From an uncultured Saprospiraceae bacterium (lineage in GTDB: Bacteria > Bacteroidota > Bacteroidia > Chitinophagales > Saprospiraceae): a stretch of 64,000 nt of DNA. The DNA lies in assembly GCA_937941765.1 (NCBI GenBank), contig CALDGQ010000023.1, positions 118,458 to 182,457 on the forward strand, in the 5' to 3' direction. Below, in pieces: positions 26,647-36,000 of the stretch (positions are counted from its first letter, which is position 1; the number at the start of each line of letters is the position of its first letter). The notes under the pieces were generated by a model. That model was given only the letters and a program-made list of their open reading frames with translations, did not search any database and was not told the DNA's origin. Made by a program: the position numbers and the translations under genes.

Positions 26647-27126
26647 ATGTCAAAAGTACTCAACGTTATCTTGAAGACGATTAAAGATGTTCAAGAAAAA
26701 AATGCGCAAAATCCAAATGTACCTACAGCAGACCCTTCTGTTTTCGACTTACTTCGAAATAAAATTCAACAAGTAGATCAAAAAGTGCAAACTAAACAAA
26801 TGCAAAAAGGTCGTAAAAATCCAAAAAGCATTCTTGACATGATCAAAGATGGAATCGAAGGAGCTAGAAAGGAAAATAAGAAAGACAAAAATGTAGAAAC
26901 AGCACCAGGTTCTGTTTTCGACAATATCTTAAAGAAAGTAAATCAAACAGAACAACGTCAAGTAAATTCTGGAATTAAAAAAATTGTCACAGACTACAAT
27001 TTAGATGTCAGTCGCATTCCAAGGGAAATGATTCAACAAATACAGCAACAATACCAAGGTGATCTCCAGAAAATGAATCAACAATATGCGCAAGCAATTC
27101 ACGATATCACTAAAAAAATTAGATAA
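26647..27126 (+). CDS. small protein with an internal duplication
   Basis: A 159-residue, highly charged soluble protein starting MSKVLNVILKTIKDVQ. The start at 26647 is preferred over a GTG at 26587, whose extra 20 residues are polar and unlike the rest. Residues ~4-45 (ILKTIKDVQEKN..NVPTADPSVFDLLRNKIQQVDQ) recur at ~60-100 (ILDMIKDGIEGARKEN..NVETAPGSVFDNILKKVNQ), so it arose by duplication of a ~55-residue unit. The last third is a Gln-rich helix (MIQQIQQQYQGDLQKMNQQ). I do not recognise a family. A terminator follows. Confidence 0.6.
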   Translation: MSKVLNVILKTIKDVQEKNAQNPNVPTADPSVFDLLRNKIQQVDQKVQTKQMQKGRKNPKSILDMIKDGIEGARKENKKDKNVETAPGSVFDNILKKVNQTEQRQVNSGIKKIVTDYNLDVSRIPREMIQQIQQQYQGDLQKMNQQYAQAIHDITKKIR

Positions 27127-27159
27127 AACCTTACTGAAATTCCTGTTATACCGATTTTG

Positions 27160-27195
27160 AAGCGTCATGATTTTTTAGTCATGCCGCTTTTTTTA
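27160..27195 (+). terminator. intrinsic terminator
   Basis: AAGCGTCATGA pairs with TCATGCCGCTT (one mismatch) around a T-rich loop, followed by TTTTTTATA. It ends the small duplicated-protein gene. Confidence 0.75.
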
Positions 27196-27327
27196 TACCA
27201 TAGAAATAAATCGTAATTTATAAAGCCTAAGAAATTAAGGAACTATCAATTAATTAAAACAGCCCATCACAAAAAAAAGAAAAGCAGTTTTATTTTTTTT
27301 ATAAGTAACAATCTGATTTCTCACAAT

Positions 27328-27366
27328 GGCATAGATATTGGATTCTTTAAATATTAAGTCCTTCCT
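27328..27366 (+). promoter_or_regulatory. conserved leader upstream of first giant surface gene
   Basis: GGCATAGATATTGGATTCT (27328-27346) followed by a TCCTCCC at 27363-27369 is matched at 32990-33027 before the second giant gene. The block is conserved between the paralogs outside the coding region, so it may hold a promoter or binding site. It lacks a clear TAnnTTTG. Confidence 0.4.
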
Positions 27367-27406
27367 CCCACCATTTTATCACTTTTTGCAAGTCAATGAA
27401 ACCGTT

Positions 27407-30400
27407 ATGAAATCGAAGTGTGCAAAATCCATTTTTGGATTAATAATAGGTATTGTATTCAGTACTTCTTCTCTATATAGTCAAGTTATTACATGGGGAA
27501 ATAATTCTTCAGCCGTCACATCTAACAATTTAACTACATGCTCTACTTCAGAACAACTTTCCATCAATTTTATTAATAGTGGAACTACTTTAGTTGATGC
27601 AACAATAGAAGTTCAATTGGATACCGGTATTGTTTACATTCCAGGTTCAATAATCACCACTTTGGGGCCTACAATTATTGAATCAAATATTAATAATTTA
27701 AATAGACCTGTATTTGATATTGGTACGTTGAATGCTGGAGAAGAAGTGATGCTTACAATAGAAAGAATTGCGAATTGTGAAGCTAGAGAAAAGAAAATTG
27801 GTGGTGGTACATTTGCAGATGTTGTCCAATTATATGAAGCAGGAACAGAGGTCACTTATTCAAACGGGATAGCTGCTGGAACTGCTAATTACGATGTTAT
27901 TTATGCAGCTTTAAGTATCACGAGTGTTTCCACAACAACACCAATAAATAACCTTGGCGGTACCTCCTCTCGATTCGTAACAATAACCAATGGCTCTTTT
28001 GGTAATGTAGAAGAATTTTATTTTGCAGATATTTTTAATGCAGGCGATGTTACACTTACGAATTTCACAATAAATGCTTCAGGCACCAATTACGTGATTC
28101 CTGCAGGAAATATTTCAATGGTTGGTGACTCGGTAATTATTCAATTTACAGGGGCAGAAATCATGGCCATTGATGGATCAGGTGGAACCACTGGAGACGG
28201 AGATGCTTTGTTTGAAATTGATGAACAATTTATACTAACATACGATGTATCACCAAACAATTGCGGACTTTCCAATTCGATTGCCTCAGAATTATTAACT
28301 TGGTGGGGTTGCTCTTACAATGACCGATGCCAAACTGCTTCCAGTGCTGCGAATTTAGGTTTGACCAATGGGACACCATCTATTACGCTTTCAGACGTGG
28401 TCAGGCCTTTACTTGATGTATGTGATACTGTTACCTATAGCGTCAAATTGACGAATACTTCTGCAGAAACTTCACCAGCAGGAGGAAGTTTTGCAGCAGA
28501 TGTGACTGCAATTCTTGGATTTAGAGCCAATACTTCCCCGATTTCTACTTTGAATAATATAACAATGTGGGGATCTAGTTTTTATAATAACAAATTCTTT
28601 ACAAATCATCAGATTAATGGTATACCAGTCGTACTTCCCACGATCAATGGTATTTCTGGTTCTGCAATACATCATTTACCACCAGATTATTTTACCATAG
28701 ATCCCGATGGCCCAGGAGGACTTGATGATATTGATGGAGATGGATTTTTTGATGACCTTGCTATTGGAGAAAGTCTTGATATTAGTTATGATGTTTATAA
28801 TAATTTATCAGAACCAACTTGTGGTTTAGGTTACAGTGACTATGGAAAATGGGAGCACATTGCAGCAGACATAAGCTGGTACAATCAATGTGGTGTTTTG
28901 ATGTCACCAATTCGTCAAGAATTTAATTACACCAATATTATTCGTGATTATCTGAATTCAACTTTTATAAATGCACCAACTGATATTTCAGATCAAGATA
29001 CAATAACAGTTGGAATACGTCCGCACTTCTATATGGGCTATGCATGCAACGGCGTTAATGGAAATGTGAGTCCTGATATGGAATGGGTGACTTCTATTCC
29101 CTTGCCACCAGGATTTTCGATGCAACCTGGATATGATCAGAGTATATTCACAGTGAGTGGAGATACCGTTTCTGTTTCTGCGAATTACTCATATAGTTGG
29201 ACTAATTTTCCATTGGTTTTTAATTGTTCAGATTGGGATGGAACCAATCCCCTTATTTTACCTTTCAAAACAACTTACTTATGTAAACAAAATGGTACTG
29301 TTTGTTACGAGCAGGATATACATTGTTATAATCAGGTGATTATTCCTCATTGCGGAAGCGCTTGCACTGGCGTTACCCCACTAAATTTTGAGGCAAAAAG
29401 AACTTCAGGAAGCTGGACTGACAATACACAAACAACTTTGGTTAACACCGATGAACCAAACATTGTTACAAATTTTGTTTATCCATACGACACGGTCGCT
29501 TTTATCACCGATGGTGTAATGGTAGACACAATGACAGACAATCTTTATATTCGATTTACATACGCTCCAGAACAAGGTGGTGATATCTTTGAATATATCG
29601 GTGGAGAAATTACAATATTTGACATCGACGGACAATATAATGGTGGCACAACCAATTATACTTTTCCATTAACTGGTGTTCCAACAATAAATACACTAGG
29701 TGGAAACAATTTCGAGGCAATCTTTGACATCTCATCCTATGCATCCCAAATTGATCCAAACTATTTATATGGGTCAAGCCAATCTGGACCTCCAACCTAT
29801 GATAGTGACTCCATAAAATTTGTGGCAAATTATATTATTAAAAACACAATGCCTGCAGTTCCAAAATATAAAGTAAACAATTTTAGGAGTACCTACTTCT
29901 TATATGATGACGCTGGAAATGAAGTATCTTGCAATAGTTGGGGAACTGAATTATTCTATGAAAAAGTATTGGTAAATGCTGGTGCTTGGAATAGCAATCA
30001 TTTTGGTTGTAGTACAACAATCAAACACTTTTATCTAACCCACAGCGCTGCAACTGCCGATGATCACCCCAACGAATATAGACCTACCAGTCATATTGAT
30101 TCCGCTGTTATTGGAATCCCATTAGGTTGGGATATTGGTGATGTTTTTTGGATTGATGGAAGTTTAATGTCGCCAACAGATTACGAATTTCGTTCAGACG
30201 GTACTTTATTGTTAAATAGACCTCCAAATTATAAAGATTGGGACAAACGAAATACATTTTATCCAAGATTTGATATTGAAATGATTCCAACCTGTACAGC
30301 ACCTACTGGAAGAAGCTATTTTGATTATTCTGTTTATTACAAAGAATATAGTTATTTGACTGATATAAGCCAACATGTTCCAGCAAGCCAAAGTAGCAGT

Positions 30401-32794
30401 ACTGGCTACATAGAATATAACGCGCCAACATTGACAATGACACCGCTTAACCAATCAGTACCTGCCTATCAAGATACGATTAGTTGGACAGTGAGAATTT
30501 GTAATAGTACGAGTGATATGGATGTACCCTATAATTGGCTCCTCCTCGGAAATAATTCAGGTTCCATTTCTGTAGATAGTGTGTTAGAAGTAACCAATGG
30601 CGGAAACACTTTGCTGACTAGTACCACTACTAATACTGGAGAATTATATTTTGAAATAGATGCTTTAAATCAAGGAGTTTGTAAAGAGGTCAAAATTTTT
30701 GCTCATTATAATTCTTGCGAAATAGACACACTAAATATTGCTCAAGGTTGGGATTGCAATTCATATCCTAACGCTACTGATGCAATTGATTGCGGAATTG
30801 CCAATGAAGTGTATGTGCTACCTCAAGATGCTCAAATTTCAACAACCATTACACCATTGGTTAATACACCAAGCGATCCTTTGGACCCAACAAGTGGAAC
30901 TTATGGAAGTTCAGAAATTAATATGTGCACTGAATTTCCAGCTGAAATGCAAGTAGTCAACGCGCAACCCGGATTCCTTTACGACATTGTTCTCAATGTA
31001 CAAATTCCTTCAGGTGGTTCTGGTGTTAGTTACATTCCGGGATCTGCAACAATAGAAGTAGAAGGGATTGATTCTACAAATGTACCTCGTCCGATAGGTC
31101 AAATTGCTGAGGCCGCTTTAATAGCAGCTAGCAATAGTTCATCACTCATATGGTTTGGAAATTTAGCTGATATAGATCCAACAAATTTCGGCAATGGAGA
31201 ACCATTACCAGGGACTGATAATGTGAGTCAAAATGAATTCACAATACGTTGGAAGATGGAAGCCAACTGTAGTTTGGTTTCGGGTGATCATTTCGCAACA
31301 ATTGTATATGGAAACGAACCATGTGGTGGCCCAGCTCAAGGGAATAGTGAACAAGTGAATGGTTATCCAATGAATATCAACGGTGTAACCTCACCTTATT
31401 ATTCCTTTTTCACAACAATGCTTTCACCTAATAATAACTTTAGTGGATGCAACGATTCAAAAACGATTAACGTGGATCTCTTGATAACAAGCGGTACGAC
31501 AGGCACCAAAGATACTTTATTAGTCACCCTACCAAATGGAATTAGTTACAACGGAAATTTTGTTTGCAATACATCAGGAAAATGCCCTATCTATATCGGG
31601 ACAACAACAATTGGTGGTCTAAATGTTGCACAATTTTCTTATCCAAGTGGATATGATGGTACTATTAATTTTGATTTTGATCTCATAACAGACTCAAGAG
31701 GTGCTTGCGGTACAAATGAAAAGATTACACTTAAAAATAAGACGACGTTATCTGGGATCCCTTGCCCAGGTGGCAGCAATTGTACCAACTCTGAAGTAAT
31801 TACTGGTCAAAAAGAAAGTGATGTTTCTCTCGAAAAACCCATTCTAGAAATTGCAATTCTCGAAATGACAACAACTAATGGATTGACACCAAATATCTTT
31901 AATTATGAAATTGAATTAACTAATAGCGGTATTGAAACTGAAAATGATGTGATCGTAGAATTCTATTGTTTAAATGCAACAGGAGACGACATAATTGGAG
32001 CACCTATCGCTAAAGATACGTTAACTAAGTTGCTACCTAATAATGGATTTGAATTACTATCAGGAGAATTTACAACAGTATGCAATCCTAGTAATGGAGT
32101 TGCAGCTATGATTGTTCCTGAATATGAAAGTTGTTATTGCGGTGCATTAGAAAACATGTCTCAACGTTCTGGATTTAATATACCATTTGACACGTTAGCC
32201 AATGTTCCATTGCCCATTGAATTGGCTGACTTTAGTATTTCTGATGATGATTGTAATATTCTAATTCAGTGGTTTACAACTTCCGAAACGAACAACAAAT
32301 TTTTCCATATCCAACGAAGTAATGACAATCTTACTTTTCAAACTATTTCAATTTTGGAGGGACAAGGGACCATCAATTTAAACACAAATTATAAATATGT
32401 TGACCAAATAAATGCAAAGGACAAATCTCTTTACTACCGACTTAAAATGGTCGACTTAGATGGCGAATCTACTTTTAGTCCTGTGTTACATATTTTGCCT
32501 AAAAATTGTGGAGAAACGGTAGGGGATTTCCTTAACATATTTCCCAACCCGGTCAAGAATGGAACTGAAGTAAATGTTATTTACGAAAATGAAACTAACA
32601 ACTCAATTGCAAATTTAAAGATAATTTCTATGTTAGGAGTGGTTGTTATTGATTATGAATTAGAAAGCTTAGAAAGTGGAATTAATACCTTCACAGTAGA
32701 TCTCTCTCAAGTGCCTGCAGGCAATTATTTCCTACAAGTAGAGAACAAGGAAGGTCGATTTTCTAGGGTTAAATTGTCAGTTATAAAAGATTAA
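27407..32794 (+). CDS. giant T9SS-secreted surface protein, first tandem paralog
   Basis: About 1,795 residues. The start at 27407 gives a signal peptide (MKSKCAKSIFGLIIGIVFST, cleaved after SLYSQ); the longer frame from a TTG at 27338 would place 23 unlikely residues before it. The body is a string of beta-sandwich domains of the DUF11/CARDB type with conserved Cys (NNCGLSNSIASELLTWWGC, ACNGVNG, CSDWDGTNP) and a Ca-binding-like DPDGPGGLDDIDGDGFFDDL. Near the end is a module commonly placed before sorting domains (PLPIELADFSI, FFHIQRSNDN, YYRLKMVDLDG) and then a T9SS type A sorting domain (IFPNPVKNGTEVNVIYENE ... FLQVENKEG). It should be an adhesin-like surface protein. Its paralog follows 267 bases later. 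Confidence 0.88.
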   Translation: MKSKCAKSIFGLIIGIVFSTSSLYSQVITWGNNSSAVTSNNLTTCSTSEQLSINFINSGTTLVDATIEVQLDTGIVYIPGSIITTLGPTIIESNINNLNRPVFDIGTLNAGEEVMLTIERIANCEAREKKIGGGTFADVVQLYEAGTEVTYSNGIAAGTANYDVIYAALSITSVSTTTPINNLGGTSSRFVTITNGSFGNVEEFYFADIFNAGDVTLTNFTINASGTNYVIPAGNISMVGDSVIIQFTGAEIMAIDGSGGTTGDGDALFEIDEQFILTYDVSPNNCGLSNSIASELLTWWGCSYNDRCQTASSAANLGLTNGTPSITLSDVVRPLLDVCDTVTYSVKLTNTSAETSPAGGSFAADVTAILGFRANTSPISTLNNITMWGSSFYNNKFFTNHQINGIPVVLPTINGISGSAIHHLPPDYFTIDPDGPGGLDDIDGDGFFDDLAIGESLDISYDVYNNLSEPTCGLGYSDYGKWEHIAADISWYNQCGVLMSPIRQEFNYTNIIRDYLNSTFINAPTDISDQDTITVGIRPHFYMGYACNGVNGNVSPDMEWVTSIPLPPGFSMQPGYDQSIFTVSGDTVSVSANYSYSWTNFPLVFNCSDWDGTNPLILPFKTTYLCKQNGTVCYEQDIHCYNQVIIPHCGSACTGVTPLNFEAKRTSGSWTDNTQTTLVNTDEPNIVTNFVYPYDTVAFITDGVMVDTMTDNLYIRFTYAPEQGGDIFEYIGGEITIFDIDGQYNGGTTNYTFPLTGVPTINTLGGNNFEAIFDISSYASQIDPNYLYGSSQSGPPTYDSDSIKFVANYIIKNTMPAVPKYKVNNFRSTYFLYDDAGNEVSCNSWGTELFYEKVLVNAGAWNSNHFGCSTTIKHFYLTHSAATADDHPNEYRPTSHIDSAVIGIPLGWDIGDVFWIDGSLMSPTDYEFRSDGTLLLNRPPNYKDWDKRNTFYPRFDIEMIPTCTAPTGRSYFDYSVYYKEYSYLTDISQHVPASQSSSTGYIEYNAPTLTMTPLNQSVPAYQDTISWTVRICNSTSDMDVPYNWLLLGNNSGSISVDSVLEVTNGGNTLLTSTTTNTGELYFEIDALNQGVCKEVKIFAHYNSCEIDTLNIAQGWDCNSYPNATDAIDCGIANEVYVLPQDAQISTTITPLVNTPSDPLDPTSGTYGSSEINMCTEFPAEMQVVNAQPGFLYDIVLNVQIPSGGSGVSYIPGSATIEVEGIDSTNVPRPIGQIAEAALIAASNSSSLIWFGNLADIDPTNFGNGEPLPGTDNVSQNEFTIRWKMEANCSLVSGDHFATIVYGNEPCGGPAQGNSEQVNGYPMNINGVTSPYYSFFTTMLSPNNNFSGCNDSKTINVDLLITSGTTGTKDTLLVTLPNGISYNGNFVCNTSGKCPIYIGTTTIGGLNVAQFSYPSGYDGTINFDFDLITDSRGACGTNEKITLKNKTTLSGIPCPGGSNCTNSEVITGQKESDVSLEKPILEIAILEMTTTNGLTPNIFNYEIELTNSGIETENDVIVEFYCLNATGDDIIGAPIAKDTLTKLLPNNGFELLSGEFTTVCNPSNGVAAMIVPEYESCYCGALENMSQRSGFNIPFDTLANVPLPIELADFSISDDDCNILIQWFTTSETNNKFFHIQRSNDNLTFQTISILEGQGTINLNTNYKYVDQINAKDKSLYYRLKMVDLDGESTFSPVLHILPKNCGETVGDFLNIFPNPVKNGTEVNVIYENETNNSIANLKIISMLGVVVIDYELESLESGINTFTVDLSQVPAGNYFLQVENKEGRFSRVKLSVIKD

Positions 32795-32989
32795 TAACCT
32801 AAGATTACTGCAAGGTATTAAATTAATAAATTATTTAACATAAGTCAATAAATTCCTAGTTACCAAAATGTTGTAATACTTTAAATACACAAATACAACT
32901 ACTTAAATATTACAATAATTCACCTCGAAAACAAATACATCTCGATTTACTGAATACTCCATTTAGCTTCAATGCTTTAGCTTAATAAC

Positions 32990-33027
32990 GGCATTAATAT
33001 TGGATTCTCTTTTAGAATAATCCTCCC
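32990..33027 (+). promoter_or_regulatory. conserved leader upstream of second giant surface gene
   Basis: GGCATTAATATTGGATTCT (32990-33008), then TCCTCCC at 33021-33027, repeats the block before the first giant gene at 27328. It lies 35 bases before the ATG, so it is likely in or beside the 5' leader. Confidence 0.4.
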
Positions 33028-33061
33028 GGCATTAAATAAGAGATCTAGCATTTGTAGTATT

Positions 33062-36000
33062 ATGAAAACTAAGTATATAAAATTCGCACTGGGAGTAATC
33101 TTGTGTCTTACATTCAATGTAGCACCAATTTTCGCACAAGTAATCACATGGGGAAATAATTCTCCAGCTGTAAGTTCCAACAACATAACAACGTGTTCGG
33201 AAATTGAGCAACTTTCAATTAATTTCATCAACAGTGGAATTTCATTGGTAGATGGCTCAATTGAAGTGCAATTAGACGAAGGCATCCATTATATTCCTGG
33301 TTCTTTAATCGTTACTTCAGGACCTGCTTCGATTGCAGAGTTTGATATTACAGATACAAATAGGCCTGTTTTTTCAATCGGCGCTTTGGCTGCAGCTGAA
33401 GAAGTATTAATTTCAATTGATCGATCAGCCAATTGCGAGGCTAGAGAAAAGAAAATCGCTGGTGGAACTTTTGCCGACATCGTTCATGTGTATGAATCTG
33501 GAGTAGAAGTTACTTACTCAAACGGTAGCGCTGCAGGAACTGGAAACTATGATATAATCTATGGAGTATTAAGTATAACTGGTGCCAACACTACTCCACC
33601 AACTAATAATTTAGGTGGCAGCTCTTCAAGGTCAGTGACCATCACGAATGGATCTTTTGGAGATATTGAAGCATTTTATTTTGCCGATATATTTAATGCA
33701 GGAGATGTGACACTTTCGAATTTCATTATCAACCCTACTGGAATAAATTATATAGTTCCTGCTGGCAATATTAGCATGGTAGGTGACTCTGTTATTATAC
33801 AATTTACCGATTTAGAAATCATGGCAATTGATGGTTCTGGTGGAACCACAGGAGACGGAGATGCTTTGTTTGAAATTGATGAGCAATTCGAACTAACCTA
33901 TGATGTTTCACCTAACAATTGTGGACTCGCAAACAATATTTCTTCAGAATTGATCACTTGGTGGGGTTGTTCCTACCATGATCGATGCCAAATTGCTGAA
34001 AGCGCAGCTAACTTAGGGTTGACAAATGGAACACCCGCTATAACGTTGTCTGAAGCCTCAAGACCAGCACTAGATGTTTGTGATACAGTTACCTATAGTA
34101 TTAAACTTACAAACACTTCAACAGAAACAACGCCTGCTGGAGGTAGTTTTGCAGCTGATGTTACTGCCTTTCTCGGATTCAGAGCGAATGCGACTCCAAT
34201 TTCGACATTGACCAATGTTAGAATGTGGGGATCAAGTAGATATAACAATAAACATTTTGTAAACCATCAATTAAATGGCGTTCCAATTACATTACCATTG
34301 ATTGCTGGATATCAAGGAAGCATGCTACCTTATTTACCACCCGATTATTTTACTACTGATCCTGATGGTCCAGGTGGTCTTGATGATATTGATGGTGATG
34401 GATTTTATGATGACTTAGCAAAAGACGAATCTCTAGTAATCAGCTACGGTGTTTATAATACACTCTCAGAACCGGCTTGCGGAACTGGACGTGCAGATTA
34501 TGGTAGATGGGAACATATTTCTGCAGATATTAGCTGGTATAATCAATGCGGAGTCTTGATGTCTCCTATTAGACAAGAGTTTAATTACACAAATTTTATC
34601 CGTAATTATTTAAATTCTACCTTCATTGATGCACCAACTGACATTTCAGACCAAGATACACTAACAGTAGGAATACGACCTCATCTATCTACAGGATATA
34701 CATGCAATGGAAGCTCAGCTTACTCAAGTCCTGACATGGATTGGATTGTTTCAATTCCAATGCCATCTGGATTTTCTATGAAACCTGGTTATGATCCAAA
34801 TATCTTTACAGTGAGTGGTGACACCGTTTCAGTCACCTCTAAATATTCATATAGCTGGACTTTATTTCCATTGGAATTCAATTGTGCCGATTGGGATGGC
34901 ACAAATCCGATCGTATTGCCTTTTCAAACTACTTATGTTTGCAAACAAAATGGTGTGGAATGTTATAGAGAAGATATGCATTGTTATGAGCAGATAATTA
35001 TTCCTCATTGTCCAAGTCCATGTGTTGGTGTCACGCCAATAAATTTCGATGTCAAAAGAATTTCAGAAAGTTGGACTGACAATACGCAAACGGCTTTAGT
35101 TGATATTGACGACCCTGCTATTGAAACGGATTTTGTTTACCCATATGATACCGTCGCTTTTATGACTGATGGAATAATGGTTGACACTATGACGGATAAT
35201 CTTTTTATTCGTTTTACATATGCTCCAGAAAATGGAGGAGACATCTTCGAATATCTAGATGGTGAAATTACAATAATAGACATTGATGGTCAATACAATG
35301 GTGGAACGACCAACTATACTTTCCCATTAACTGGTAATCCAACAATAAATGCACTAGGTGGGAATGATTTTGAAGCAATTTTTGATATTTCTGCATATGC
35401 ACCTTTAATTGACCCTAACTATGAATACGGAGCAAGTCAAGCAGGTCCTCCAACATATGATGCGGATTCTATCAAATTCGTTGCAAACTATGTTATCAAA
35501 AACACGATCACTCCGGTTGCAAAATACAATGTAAATAATCTTAGAGCATCCTATTTTATGTATGATGCAAATGGAGATGAAGTGACTTGTAATTCCTGGG
35601 GAACTCAGTTGTCTTATGAAAAAGTCGGTATCTGGGCAAATGACCATACCAAATCACATGCTGGTTGCGGATCAGTAGAACAATATTTTTACCTAATCCA
35701 TCAAGCACTAACTGATGACGATCACCCAAATGAATATAGACCACCTATACAATTAGATTCTGCAGTAATGTCTATTCCGTTGGGCTGGAATATTGGAAAT
35801 GTTCACTGGATCAATGGTTCATTGATGTCGCCTACGGATTATGATTTACGTGCAGATCGTACTTTAATATTGCGTCGTCCAGCCAGTTGGAATGATTGGG
35901 ATAAAGCAAATACTTTTTCTCCAAGATTTCAAGTTGAGATGATTCCAACATGTGAGACACCATCCGGTAAAAGCTATTTCGATTACACTGCGTATTTAAA

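Noticed and set aside
29157..30956. Several alternative-frame ORFs inside the giant genes
   Set aside because: All lie within intact coding sequence of the T9SS proteins and match no known fold.
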